DNA of 64,000 nucleotides from NCBI RefSeq assembly GCF_000003855.2, contig NW_003101667.1, forward strand, positions 928,479 through 992,478. The letters run 5' to 3'. The translations under genes were made by a program, and so were the position numbers. This DNA comes from Blastomyces gilchristii SLH14081 (Eukaryota > Ascomycota > Eurotiomycetes > Onygenales > Ajellomycetaceae). Shown here piece by piece: positions 1 to 11,126 of the stretch. Numbering within the stretch: position 1 is the stretch's first letter; each line of letters starts with the position of its first letter. The notes beneath the pieces were generated by a model that saw nothing but the letters and a program-made list of their open reading frames with translations, ran no database searches and was not told where the DNA came from.

Positions 1-541
1 TAACATGCATAATGGTGCAGAATACTGGATTGGGTTGACTGCAATTCTGGATATTAGTTCTCGACTTCAAAATTTTGCATGATCAACAAACATATAAGTA
101 GAACTCACTCGCTGCACCCTTCTGCAGCGGGCTTAGTTCCGCCGTGGTTAACCTGAGACAAGCGGGGGATCGCTAAGGCACCATCGTCAACGAGCCCGCC
201 TTCGCTCACAACCCTGTACACGCATAATTAGATCCAAGCTCATGAACCTTCCGGTATCCCTGTCATGGATGGCTGCCGCCTGGACAGCGGTAAACTTCGT
301 CACCTGAGTTCGTGTTAAATGGGTTCGTATTAAATTAACACTTCAAATCTACGACGCCATTCCTCGCGAGCATTGGTGGAAGCAGCCCGTTCTGGATATC
401 CGGTGAGGGGTAACAGCTTCAACGACATCACAGACACCGTGTAAGCTGCGCATATATAATTATACATTAAGAAGCCGGAATCGCGCCTTCCAGAGGAGTT
501 AACCCACCCATACAAGAAGGCCAAAAGAACGGAGACAGAGG
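1..541. promoter_or_regulatory. Upstream region of the GFA-domain gene
   Basis: No gene is visible here. A TATA-like AT run (about 451-466) lies roughly 80-90 bp upstream of the ATG at 542 and could be the core promoter. Short ORFs in this stretch have no recognisable family features. Confidence 0.35.
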
Positions 542-1714
542 ATGGCGACCCAAACCTTCACCAAAACCCTCACCAAAACCCTCACAGCTCACTGTTTCTG
601 CCGCGCTGTCCACTACAACCTCACCATTCCCTCCACTTCTCTCCCGCTATCCACGCTTGTCTGCCACTGCAGCATCTGCCGCTACGTTCATGGAGCACCA
701 TGCGCCTTCCACGCGCCTCTGCCTGCGGGTATATCCCCACAATGGGTCGCATCCTCAGGCCCACACGCCCTGACCAGGTACAAACATACCAGTGGCGCCC
801 TCTGCGAGCGTGCTTTCTGTAGCACCTGTGGCTGTCAAATTGGTGACATCTGGCCTGCAAAACCTATCAACAGCAAGGAGAAGGAGGGGGGGCGGGAGGC
901 GGAGGCGGAGGCACAAAATGCCTCTGACAATCAACACTGGACTGTTTCCACTTCCATCTTCACCGACCACAGCCCAGCCAATTTCCAAATAGACAAACAT
1001 ATCTTCACCGACTCCGCCCCGGGCGGGGTGGGACTACATCAACTCCTCCCTCGTATCGGCGGGCACGATATACAAGTATACCCGGGCCACTTCCTCCCAC
1101 CAAATGCTAAACGCATCCTACTCCCCGCCCCAGCACCGGCCAAGGTCGAATTGGGCGGTGCAGATGGTAAGGAGGAGCGGCTCCGCGCGGAATGCCACTG
1201 CGGTGGGGTCTCCTTCACGTTCCCCCACCCAACACAAGCCATCCTCGACGATCCCGAACTGAATGCATTCGTCTCACCCACCGATCCGCGCAAGTGGGTC
1301 GCGTGCCTGGATCTCTGCGACGATTGTCGCTTGCTGAACGGCACGCATGTGGCTGCGTGGACGTTCCTGCCGCTGCGCCTGCTAGAACCGGCTATTGGGA
1401 CTGAGTTAAACATCGGTACCACAAAGACGTTCAAGTCTTCCAAGGGGGCGAAGAGGGCGTTTTGTGGAACGTGCGGGGCGACAGCATTTTATTGGAATGA
1501 GGATAGACCGGATATAGTGGATGTGGCTCTTGGGTTGGTGAGGGCGATCGAGGGGTTATTTGCAGAGAGCTGGGTAACATGGAGGAGCGGGCGGGTGGCG
1601 TTCAAAGAGAGCGGGGAGTTGTTTGATAGGGATTTTGCGGAGGCCATGGCGGAGGGAATTGAAAGATGGGGGTTGGAGAGGGAGGGAAAGGTATTAAATT
1701 TCAAAATTGGGTGA
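542..1714 (+). CDS. Protein with two GFA (glutathione-dependent formaldehyde-activating/CENP-V-like) domains
   Basis: Single-exon protein of 390 residues. Two zinc-binding GFA folds are visible in tandem. The first has Cys18/Cys20 (CFC), Cys41/Cys43/Cys46 (CHCSIC) and Cys93/Cys96 (CSTC). The second repeats the pattern with Cys218/Cys220 (CHC), Cys255/Cys259/Cys262 and Cys308/Cys311 (CGTC). GFA proteins bind structural zinc and a second metal; some act on S-hydroxymethylglutathione, but most fungal members have no proven substrate, so the reaction here is not assigned. An acidic, Ala/Glu-rich linker (about residues 112-130) separates the domains, and the N-terminus carries a short Thr-Lys-Thr-Leu repeat. 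The ATG at 542 is the first in frame. The domain call is firm; the enzymatic role is unknown. Confidence 0.88.
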   Translation: MATQTFTKTLTKTLTAHCFCRAVHYNLTIPSTSLPLSTLVCHCSICRYVHGAPCAFHAPLPAGISPQWVASSGPHALTRYKHTSGALCERAFCSTCGCQIGDIWPAKPINSKEKEGGREAEAEAQNASDNQHWTVSTSIFTDHSPANFQIDKHIFTDSAPGGVGLHQLLPRIGGHDIQVYPGHFLPPNAKRILLPAPAPAKVELGGADGKEERLRAECHCGGVSFTFPHPTQAILDDPELNAFVSPTDPRKWVACLDLCDDCRLLNGTHVAAWTFLPLRLLEPAIGTELNIGTTKTFKSSKGAKRAFCGTCGATAFYWNEDRPDIVDVALGLVRAIEGLFAESWVTWRSGRVAFKESGELFDRDFAEAMAEGIERWGLEREGKVLNFKIG

Positions 1715-3362
1715 AGAGGATAGGTCCCCGAGAATGGCAGGGTGGCTGTGGGTGCGTTGCAATGCCCGATGGGTTAATAGGAAGAAAAGATCTAGTTGAA
1801 CAGAGTCAGTCAGTAACTGTGCTACGGAGTCTAGCTCCGCCGCTTCTTTAAATATCAAACATCCGCGATCACTGAGAATCCGAAGACCTATTTTATATAT
1901 GCCTATGGCGATTTAATAATGACCCTGGCAAGGCAACGTTTTGAGTTTCGAGTCTGGAAATTCCTGACTCCAAAATCTGAATGGGTGAGACCTAGAGGTG
2001 TAGATTCATGAACGGCAACCGTTTAAAGCTCAGCAAATGAGCACGCATGCGGCCCTACGATCTCAGCGCTGCCAAAGAGTAGGAATCCCAGCACCAGGAG
2101 CAATAAACGCAGTCAAATCATAGACTTCGGCGGCGGGAGGTCTTCCAACGTTCAGCTGTAGAATACCGGATACTGTTGAGGGAGGAAGTTCTTCTGAGTT
2201 ATCAACACGCACAATCATTTAATCGGACGCGGAGATCCGCCCATGAACTCGATATTCCAGCTTTTAAGTGCATGCCAGAAAGTCACAGCACTTGCCCATC
2301 AATGTTGTTTTTGTCTTCGCGTCATCGTGCTATCGTCATTAGTCCGGTTGAACGAGGGCGAGGGAAGTGTTTCAGGTTCGTATCCTCGCATTTCCGTTTC
2401 TGCAAGGTACCGTCAGCCGCTCCTTGTCCGGAAGTAGACGCTGTTTGCTGTAAGGATATATATAGAATCAACTTCCTCAAGCCAGTATCGTAAGCAATCT
2501 TCAGTTCCACGGATCTGGGTATTCGCTGCTCGCCTTCACCTCGACGTAGCCGTAGCCGTAGCCGCCTTGGAGTCATGAAATCAGATGCCGTCACTGTGAA
2601 CAAATATGATAGATCCGCAGGCGGCGCTGTTCATATGTAGACTGGATGTAGGCACAAATCCAAGCATGGAACTTGAGAACGGTTGGAAACGTCAAGAAAC
2701 AGATGTTTGCGGTGATTCCCTGCCCGCTTGGGACATTGCGACATTGTTGGAATCATTAACCCCCTAGGTTGATCTGTTTCGATCTTTGAGCCCCGTGGAG
2801 TGTAAATATTTAATGGTTATATTTTTCGCATGGGTTGTGTTGTGGTTGTTTGTCTGTTGTCTGTTGTCTCCGGGAATTTTGTTTGTGGTTGGAAAAAAAA
2901 AAGAGAAAAAGAAAAAAAAGAAAAAAAAGAAAAAAAGAAAAAAAGAAAAAGAAAGAAACAAAAGAAAACATCGCCAACTTGGCATCTTCAACTTCATCCT
3001 CAGCTCAGCTTCCAGCTTCCAGCTTCTACTCCGTCGTACTTGTTCCACCTCAATTCATTTCTTAATTTTACATTCCACACCTCCTTTAATTCTATTCTAT
3101 TGCAGGAGAGGTGTTTTCATTTTTTTTTTTTCTCTCCCCTTCGACTATTAAATATTTAGACTTCCCTTCCTGAATGCTGTTGACACCTCGCCCCTCGCTC
3201 CCCTTTGTGCATCCCGTGAAATATGTCCGCAACAACAGCACCACCACAACTTAACGAGTAACAGACGGCCTCAGTGGGATAAAATTATTATTATATTTAC
3301 TTTTCCTTATATTGTATTCTATTTCTTTGGACGCATAGCGTCCTATCCGTTAGATCCCTCCC
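1715..3362. other. Intergenic region with a long homopurine tract; probable leader of the MNN9-type gene
   Basis: No convincing coding region. An A/G-only tract runs from about 2893 to 2967, and a T run lies near 3119-3131. The pyrimidine-rich 3' half, ending just before the ATG at 3363, is likely promoter and 5' leader of the downstream gene. ORFs reading through the tract are low-complexity Lys or Phe runs and were discounted. Confidence 0.4.
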
Positions 3363-4601
3363 ATGGCCATACCACGCTCCCTCCGAAGAACGAATCCTCT
3401 CACTCTCATTCTAGCTGGTCTACTCTCCGTCGGGTTCCTCTTCTTCATCTTCTCTCCTTCGTCGAATTCTGCGTCTGGTTCGACTTCTCAAGGACGGAAA
3501 AGCTATGCGGCCGCGAACAGCCTCTCTCCTCCTACCAAACCCTTCCTCAGAGATCCCTCGACCAAACCGAATGGTCACCGTGCGCCGCCCCAGGTCGTCC
3601 GATATAATATGAACAAAAATACTGCGACAACCGAGTCGGTCAAAAATCATGAGCGTGTCCTCATCCTTACGCCTCTCGCTCGATTCTACCCTGAATACTG
3701 GGACAATTTGGAGAAACTTACATTCCCACATGACTACATCTCCCTGGGATTTATTATCCCAAAAACACCGGAGGGAAACGCTGCGGTATCAGCATTGCAG
3801 GCTGCTATTAAACGGACCCAATCAGGCCCTGTCGTTAATAGATTTGCTAGCATTACGATCCTCCGACAAGATTTTGATCCCCCGATTGTTTCCCAGGATG
3901 AAAAGGAACGACACAAATTTGAAAATCAAAAGAAACGACGGGAAGCTATGAGTCGGGCACGGAACAGTCTTCTCTTTACAACTCTGGGGCCGTCGATATC
4001 CTGGGTCCTCTGGCTCGATGCTGATATTGTTGAGACCCCTCCAACCCTGATTCAAGACCTGACAAGACACAACAAACCAATCATCGTACCCAATTGCTAT
4101 CAGCGATTCCAAAACCCCGAAACAAACCAGATGGACATACGGCCATATGATTACAATTCATGGGTAGACACTGCTCGGTCGCTGGAAATCGCGAAGGCCA
4201 TGGGCCCAGATGAAATTATGCTGGAGGGATATGCAGAACTGCCAACCTATAGAAGGTTGATGGCGCACCTGGCCGACAAATCCCCAAACCGAAATGTCGA
4301 TGAGATAATGCCACTTGACGGAGTCGGGGGAACAGCGTTGATGGTGAAGGCAGACGTTCATCGCGATGGTGCAATGTTCCCGGCATTCCCATTCTACAAC
4401 CTGGTAGAAACGGAAGGTTTTGCAAAGATGGCGCGAAGGCTTGGGTGGACGTGCTTTGGATTGCCTAATTATTTTGTGAGTTCCTCATGTTCATTTTTGA
4501 GGGTGCCATATGGCACCATTCTCATAAACCTTACCGGAGTGCATGGCATATTTCCACTAACACTTCTTTTTTGATTACAGGTATATCATTATAATGAGTG
4601 A
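3363..4601 (+). CDS. MNN9: Mnn9-family alpha-mannosyltransferase (mannan polymerase subunit)
   Basis: Two exons: 3363-4475 and 4581-4601, with a 105-bp intron (donor GTGAGT, acceptor TTACAG, branch CACTAAC). Product 377 residues. It is a type II membrane protein: short cytosolic N-terminus, one transmembrane segment (about residues 13-31), a Ser/Pro-rich stem, then the Anp1/Mnn9/Van1 catalytic domain. The metal-binding DxD motif is in LWLDADIV (Asp219, Asp221), and a conserved stretch DGVGGTALMVKADVHRDG lies near the C-terminus. The tiny last exon supplies the family ending VYHYNE, which settles the intron. In yeast, Mnn9 works with Van1 or Anp1 in cis-Golgi complexes that extend the alpha-1,6-mannan backbone of N-glycans. 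Among the three paralogues the start and tail best resemble Mnn9, but Van1/Anp1 cannot be excluded without alignment. Confidence 0.9.
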
Positions 4602-5305
4602 ACTGATTTCCATCCACCATTTTCATCATTAATTTTGCACTTACGCATAAACTGGTTTTTAGTCAATATCTTTCCGCCCGCTCCTTATTTCATCGTTCAT
4701 CCCCTTCTCTTGCTCTTGATTGATCCGGTCCGAAATTTCCCTGTTTCCCTTTTTTTCCCATTTACATCCTTCTGGGTCCTGGAGTATCTAGTTCTTTATT
4801 TTGCAATACCTCTTTTGTTTCATTTTTGTGATCTGCTTAGTTATGTACAGTGAAGCGGTTCCCTCCATGTTAGGTCTCCATGGATAGCTCAATGTAAACT
4901 TTGTCGCAAGCTACAATACCTGATAGCAAGAGACTTTCTACTACTCCGCATCGTTTACCTACGTAAATTTTTACGCTAAAAGAGGCGAGTATCTCTTGGG
5001 CCTATTTTCGTGCTATCGATGCATTCCTTGTCGTATTACAAATTTAGATTTAAGATATTTTCTAGTCATTTGCCTGTATATTGGAAATCTGACAAGCATT
5101 ATATACTCTATCGTCCTGTGTATAACTGTAGTAGACCAGCTTATGTTGGTCATGTCGAGCATTAGACTTAAACAAAAGGGTTGCGAAGGGCTGCGAGGAA
5201 GCATGCTACTGACTACTGACTCTCTTTCGAGTATTAGCCACGTCGTCGATGCTCTTATTTTTCCCTTTTTCGGTAATATTGAGTCCAAAGGGTAACTCCC
5301 CTCGT
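4602..5305. other. Convergent 3' intergenic region
   Basis: Lies between the 3' ends of the mannosyltransferase (+) and the zinc transporter (-). T-rich and AT-rich sequence compatible with two 3' UTRs and polyadenylation regions. No gene is supported. Confidence 0.5.
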
Positions 5306-6776
5306 TCAGGCCCATGATATCCTTGATAAAAAAAGAAAGAATCAGTGAACTGAACGAACAATGCAGGTATATAATCACCAATCAAACTTACCAAAGCATA
5401 ATGCCCGCCCCAGCCGCCATAGCAATAAATTGCTTTGCCGTCTTCCTCAACTCCTCCCCTTTATTCTTGCCCGTCTCCAATAATTCAGGAATAACTGCAA
5501 CAGTGCCGACATACAAGAATGTACCTGCAGTGAAGGGAAGAAGCAGGTCTTTCATTGCCAAACTCGTGCCCAGAAGGCCTGTTTGTGTCGCCATCGCCCC
5601 AGCATCTGATAAGTCTCCTGCTTCACTTTTGCCGCCAAACTCCTGAACCGCAATTCCAATGAAAGTTCCCAGGAAGGCTCCAATGGCAGTGACGAATTGA
5701 GCACCCATTGCCTTGCGCTTGGAAAACCCAGATTGGATCAGTAGTGCAAAGTCACCGACCTCATGGGGGATTTCATGAAAGAAAACAGCAACGGTCGTTG
5801 TCGCGCCGATGGTCGGGGATGCATAGAAGGATGAGGACATCGCAAGCCCGTCGGTAATATTGTGAGTAAAGTCCGCAATTAAGTTGAGATATCCGCCTAG
5901 CTTGGTGCTGGGGCTTACTTCCTTCTTGTCGACCTCTGAGAGGTTATTATTATTGGCCTCTGTTTTGGAGTCTGACTTGCGCTTCTTTAGCTCGCCCACA
6001 TTTTCCTTGTTGGAGGTTGTGGAGCCGGAGGATATTGCGACGCTACCTTCCGCCGCATGGGTATGGCTGTGGCTATGATCGTGCCCGCCTACTCCTCCGG
6101 TAGCGATGCGGAGCCCCTTGTCCATCGCCACAAAAGTCATGAACCCGACAAGAACAGCAAGGCCAAGGAGGATGTTTCTATTTGGTTCGACGAGGACAAA
6201 GCGGACATGTTCTGGTGAATCTTCGCCTAGGAATATCTCCGGCAGCAGATGGAAGAGCGTATCACCCAGAAGCCCACCAACCGCAAACGCAACCATGATG
6301 GATAGGGACGAAGGATTGATGTCTGGAGGACATAATGCGAGGAGAAAATCTGCCAATTGTGAGCGGGGAGCAGTGTCAGGACTCGGTTTATAAGCAGCAT
6401 ACTAGGTGGCCCAGATATGTAGAGTGTAGCTAATATAGCATTGACTGCCGGGCTTCCAGGGAAAAGAATCGTGAAGAGCTTAGATGTGAAGCTTGTGGTT
6501 TCGGGGCTTGATGCAAGTTTACGCGCGTTCAGTTCTTGGACAAGAGGGCATTCCTAGTTCAATTAATCAATTAGCTATGAGATCCCACCATCTCCGGTTT
6601 AGATGTCAGCAAAACAGCCAGTTCCGTACTTGCAGCTTGTCTTCTATCTGTGACGCTGAGAGCTGTCCAACTGGTAGCGTCTGCTCGTGTGAGCTTTTGG
6701 TTGCGGCGAGACACGAGAGGAGCAGAAGAGTGATTAGGAACAACGCGCGATGGCGCTGCGGAATATAGAGCACCAT
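5306..6776 (-). CDS. KE4-type ZIP zinc transporter (SLC39A7-like)
   Basis: Four exons on the minus strand: 6776-6630, 6553-6403, 6349-5392 and 5321-5306 (introns 76, 53 and 70 bp), giving 423 residues. The joins keep frame and use consensus sites (GTACGG, GTATGC with branch CTGAC, GTAAGT). The N-terminus is a signal-peptide-like hydrophobic stretch (about 10-25). A His-rich cytosolic loop, HDHSHSHTH (about 189-197), precedes a charged low-complexity loop. The ZIP signature follows: HNITDG (about 262-267) and HEIPHEVGD (from 291). Members of the KE4 branch release zinc from the ER or Golgi into the cytosol; that role is inferred from family. The last exon adds only a few residues (ending ISWA) and is the least certain part. 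A long ORF suggests a start at 6356, but that codon is TTG, not ATG. Confidence 0.88.
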
Positions 6777-7354
6777 CTAAACAGTTGCGCAGCTTTTCCG
6801 CTTAATATTCAAAAAAGGATCGACGTGACAAGATCTAGAAATCATTTAGGTATAAATTTCAACTTCTCGCAGGTAAATAAATAAGAGGCATCGTCTCAGC
6901 GCATTAGAAGTCACGTGATACAGAGTGGTGCGGGCAAGGGGTTTTCAACTAGAGCTAAATATAGTTACATGTCCACAGCAGATACTTTCATCTGCTCTTG
7001 CCTGCCCCAGCCAAGCTATCCAACTCCTCCGGCATTCATTGTTCTTTACTACGTAGACGCGGATGTGAAATTAGAGAAATTAGAGGAAGACGGAAGAAAG
7101 ACTAGGAGAATAAGTGGAAAGAGAGGAAAGCGGTGTCACAATGGAAACGAAGAACTCCTTCGACCACTGGAAGTCAAAATAGGCTAATAAAATATAATAA
7201 ATCTAGAAAAGAAAAAGAAACGAAAAGAAAAGGCGAAGCAGAGAAATTTAAACTGAGAAAAATAGGAGACAGTGGAAGAGGTTAAAAAAAAAAAAAAAAA
7301 AAAAAAAAGAAAAAGAAAAAGAAAAAGAAAAAGAAAAGAAAAGAAAAGAAAAAA
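6777..7354. other. Upstream region of the ZIP gene and purine tract 3' of HIS3
   Basis: No gene. A purine-dominated block runs from about 7060 to 7352, with an uninterrupted A run (about 7284-7308) followed by A4G repeats. It lies immediately 3' of the HIS3 stop, so it may act as its terminator or polyadenylation region. ORFs across it are Lys or Phe homopolymers. Confidence 0.45.
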
Positions 7355-8251
7355 CTACAACACCCCCTTCGTACTCCCCACCTCCCCACCACCCCCAACC
7401 TCTCCCTCCACTCTTCTCCGGCAAGCCTCTCTCGTCGCCACCGCAACAGCCTTAAAAGCACTCTCCGCCCGATGATGATCATTATCCCCGTAAACGCAAC
7501 CAACATGCAACGTGACACCCGCCGCCTGCGCAAAGCTCTCGAGCGCATGAGGAATCATCTCCGTGCTCAACGCGCCAATCTTCTCGCGCTTCAGGCCGAG
7601 GTTTATCACACTATAGGGCCGCGAGGAGATGTCAATTACCGCCCACGAGAGGGCTTCGTCGAGGGGAGCGTCGCCGCGGGCGAAGCGGACGAGGGAGAGG
7701 CGGGGGCCTAGCGCTTGTTTGAAGGCGGTGCCGAGGGCAAGGAAGGTGTCTTCTGCTGTGTGGTGGTCGTCGACTGCACGAATGAATCAGCATTTTTGCC
7801 CTCTTCTATGTACGTGAGAGGGTAAGAGGATATTTGCACCCATGCATGAGGAAACGGACGGACGGCGGGAGAGATACGCCATCAAACATGTAAAAACAGT
7901 ATCGGGGAAACATGTCAAAGAGAGAAAAAAGAGGCGGGAGAACTAACTGAACAAGTCCCCCTTACACCGCACCGCCAAACTCCACCCAGCATGTTTTGCC
8001 AGCGCATGTAGTAGGTGGTCAAGGAACCCGATGCCGGTATTTATAGTGATCTGTTGCGTAGGGGTGAATTGGGTGGAATGCCGTGCTTCGGGAACGGGTA
8101 CTATGCGGGTCGCTTCCTCCGGGCTTGCCTGTGGAAAGTGCTCACATGTCTCATAGGCCGGAAGCACACCGCCGTCAAGGGAGAGCGAAACTTGGACCTT
8201 TGTCTCGCCGGTTAGGCGGGTGACGGTTGTTGTCCGGCGGGGGAGGGACAT
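7355..8251 (-). CDS. HIS3: Imidazoleglycerol-phosphate dehydratase
   Basis: Two exons, 8251-7948 and 7773-7355, separated by a 174-bp intron (GTTAGT...GCAG), giving 240 residues, slightly longer than the usual ~200-220. IGPD performs the sixth step of histidine synthesis, converting imidazole glycerol phosphate to imidazole acetol phosphate. Manganese-binding motifs are visible: [12 protein letters not shown] (His79, His82, His87), HHTAED (from His105) and DNDHHRAES (about His201, His202, Glu205). The intron falls just before the DDHHTAED motif, and the split Ile codon (A|TC) confirms the phase. The C-terminal end is Gly/Glu/Val-rich, possibly a lineage-specific tail. The gene is divergent from the small membrane protein at 8844, with a ~590-bp shared upstream region; I saw no exact TGACTCA (Gcn4/CpcA) site there. 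Confidence 0.93.
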
Positions 8252-8843
8252 GGTGGGTGGAGTGAGGTGTGAGGGGCGAGGAGGGAAAAATGGTAGTATT
8301 TTTCGTGTGCGATTTGTACGTATGCTAAAGTGGCCCGTGGGTATCTAATCTAGGCATTCAATTGGGATCTTATTATGCGATAGAGGCACGAATATGGTGG
8401 TGGATGATGTTGTCGATGAACTTGTTCCGCCGGGAGGAGAGTGACGAGACTTGGCGGGACTTTTTTTTTAGACGCCGGACAAATGTATTTCCGGGTCCCT
8501 TTTGGAAGTTTGCGGCGAGGACGGACGGAAACGACGAAACGAGACGAGAAGACAGCGAGGAACAATCAATCTCGAGGCATCTATTTGTCAATCTCTCTCT
8601 CTGTCCATCTATTTGTCTACCTGCATACCCTTCTCGTTCCAATGTGTGTTGATTATAGGTTAATCGCTCCCTGTTGTCAAAGAACGCCGGGGCTACCTCT
8701 AATCTAGCTCCCCGCTCGGCATCTGCTGACCGTCGTCCGTCGCTGTCCGCCAGACAGGAACTCATCCATATATGCAATCGAAACCCAACATATCTCAATT
8801 CTCGCCTACAGCACTTACAGACTCATACATATAAATTATCACA
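8252..8843. promoter_or_regulatory. Shared divergent promoter region
   Basis: Region between the HIS3 start (minus) and the start at 8844 (plus). It contains overlapping ORFs on both strands, none with family features, and a pyrimidine-rich stretch near 8575-8640. Read as promoter and 5' leaders; no specific operator recognised. Confidence 0.4.
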
Positions 8844-9507
8844 ATGCCCGCCCCTTCCAACCAGCGCGGAAACATTGACCCGCCCCCCGAAGTCATGCAA
8901 GAAGCACTGAAGGGTTTCTTCACTGGCGCGACTCGTGTACGTTAAACCTATATAACTAGATATAATTTGTATACACAAAAAAAAAAAAGCGGAAAATGGA
9001 AAAGCAAAATAAAAACCCACCCTTTGCCCTTGATTCATCCAGCCCAAAATCAGAAAGATAAAAAAAAAAAAAAAAACCCACAACCACTAACGAAAAACGC
9101 TTACTCCTTCCAACCCCTTCCAGTACGGGTCGATCTCCCTCCTAGCCCACCTAATCCTCCTCCTCCCACACCCACTCCGTTTCGCGTCCTCCCCATCCCC
9201 ATCTAACGCCTCTTCGACCCCAACTACTTCCAGCTCGCACAGCCAGCCCGAGCCCAAACCCAGACCACCCCCGCGCACCCCGCTCCTCTACCGCCCCCTA
9301 ACCGCCCTCTCCGCCAACCTCGCCCCAATGTCACGCGTCTACCGCGGCCTGACACCTCAATTCAAGGTGTTTATACAGCTAAGTGCGATGACGCTAGGCG
9401 GCTGTATCTGGGCGGAGAAGAGGGTGAATGAGTATTTGGATCTTATGAGGAAGGTGAAGAGGGCGGAGAGGGTCGAGGCGGAGGCGGAGGTGGAGGGGTG
9501 GAGGTAA
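8844..9507 (+). CDS. Small conserved membrane protein, function unknown
   Basis: Two exons, 8844-8936 and 9124-9507, with a 187-bp intron (GTACGT...TTCCAG), giving 158 residues. The first exon encodes a hydrophilic start containing PPPEVMQEALKGFFTGATR. The second opens with a hydrophobic Leu-rich segment (about 32-50), then a Ser/Pro/Thr-rich spacer, then a conserved-looking block LTPQFKVFIQLSAMTLGGC (a second hydrophobic helix) and a charged amphipathic tail rich in Arg, Lys and Glu. The layout (two short helices, basic tail) would suit a small organelle membrane protein, and the second block vaguely recalls HIG1-type mitochondrial proteins, but I do not recognise the family with confidence. 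The intron carries A-rich runs. Confidence 0.7.
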
Positions 9508-11126
9508 AAGGGATGGGGAACGGAGTAGGGGTCTTTATGGCTTTCCTTTCTCTTTTCCTTTTCCTTTTCCTTTTCTTTTTCCCTTTTTCCTTTTTTCCCT
9601 GCGGGGTGGATTTTGCCTGTACTGTATAAATATTTAGTTTCCATTGCAAATCAAACCTTTCCTCTCTGAAGTTAATCATGAAACGCCAGATCTCGCAAAG
9701 TAACGGCTGGAATGGGCCGCGTCCGAGGTTCCACCGCAAATTTCTAGGTTTTGTCTCTTAGGCCGCTTTTTGCCATGGAGTGTCAAGCTGATATATTCTC
9801 GTTTCCAGAAAGATGTCAAAATGCTTCGGATTCGGCATTGTTCTCTTCTATTGACCAGGTTTGCCTTTAGGATGCCAGACTGACCAGTGACCTCCATATT
9901 GAGTAACAGCGGAGATAGGCACGTTGGCGCCGGACAACCTCTGCATTTGCATCCGTCTTCTCTAGAATCGCGAGCAACAATAGAGCGTATGCCGCAAAAG
10001 GTGGATCGTAGGTTCGCGTAAAGTCCCATAGGCTTTCAGAAGTCGACGAAGGTCCACGCTACGGGACATGGTAACTAAATATCTTAGGGTTTGATTCTAG
10101 GTTCGCTTCTGTGTGCTTGATATCACCACCGTTAAGCAGCTACTCATTGACCTGTACAGACCTATGTCTCAGTGCACACGACTGAATAAGTTCCCACAAA
10201 GAATTATAAATCATTAGTTGCGGAGAGTAGATCTGACATCTCCCCCAATCATTTGATGTTTTATCCCAATATATTACGTACCTGAATGTGAGTTTTGAGA
10301 CCAAAGTTGCTCGGTTTGTGAAGCGAGCCCGAGGTTCAACCTTTTACTAAAATTGACAGTTTCCAAGACTCAAGTTAATTAAATATTTACCAGTGGCCAT
10401 GTCAAAGGCTAAAAATAGTTGATATAAAATAAATAAATCAATCCCCGTTCGCTCATCTCCACACTCACTAACTCATCGCAGAGGATTTAGTACTAACCAA
10501 GTAAATAGTAATGATATGGCGGTGGTCCTTTGATAAAATATCCTCTGCCTCGACCGGACAAACTGCTTAACTACGTACGACTAGTTAAGTAACTATAAAA
10601 TCCCTACTAAAAATGGCTTCCTGTAACAGGCGCAAAACATGGCGCAACCTCAGGTATTCAAGCTATGGTTTCCACCCTATCTAATAAGAGCCATCTGAGT
10701 TACTTTCGACCGATGATGATCTCCGCTTCTCTCCTCCATCTCCATTCCCCAGCGTGCTCGCGACGCTTGCTTTATTATTGAACGAATCCCTTTCATTACA
10801 TGATTGATTCGTCTTCAGCCCAAAGCAAGAGGATATATATATATGGATTCATTATTTTCACGTTGATACCCCGCATGCCGGCTATATGCGCGCTCACTCC
10901 AATCGTTGCCTGATCACCTATCGATAATCCTTTTTATATTATATATATATTAGCTCCATCCTGTGGCGGGTCCAGGGCCTTTCTTCTCTAAGGCATCATT
11001 TTCGTGCGTCTGGTCTCCATCTTGCCTATAAGTTTGACGCGTGCTCGGCCGGCAACCGCTTCTCCACGAAGAGAAGAAGAAGCCAAAGAATATATCTGAC
11101 CTTACTCCAGCCTGATAGCCGGTATC
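9508..11126. other. Intergenic region upstream of the GDPD gene
   Basis: About 1.6 kb without a supportable gene. It contains a pyrimidine tract (about 9540-9602), several AT-rich stretches and (TA)n runs near 10,835 and 10,935. A 117-residue minus-strand ORF at 9676-10,029 has no family features and was not accepted. The last few hundred bases probably form the promoter and 5' leader of the phosphodiesterase gene. Confidence 0.4.

Noticed and set aside
2764..3159. Lys-rich or Phe-rich ORFs over the A/G tract
   Set aside because: They are homopolymer translations of a purine tract on both strands.
6354..6356. Start of the zinc transporter at 6356
   Set aside because: That codon is TTG and lies just downstream of an intron acceptor. 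Two upstream exons restore a signal peptide and family sequence from an ATG at 6776.
9676..10029. 117-residue minus-strand ORF as a gene
   Set aside because: No recognisable features and unusual composition; sits in an otherwise empty intergenic region.
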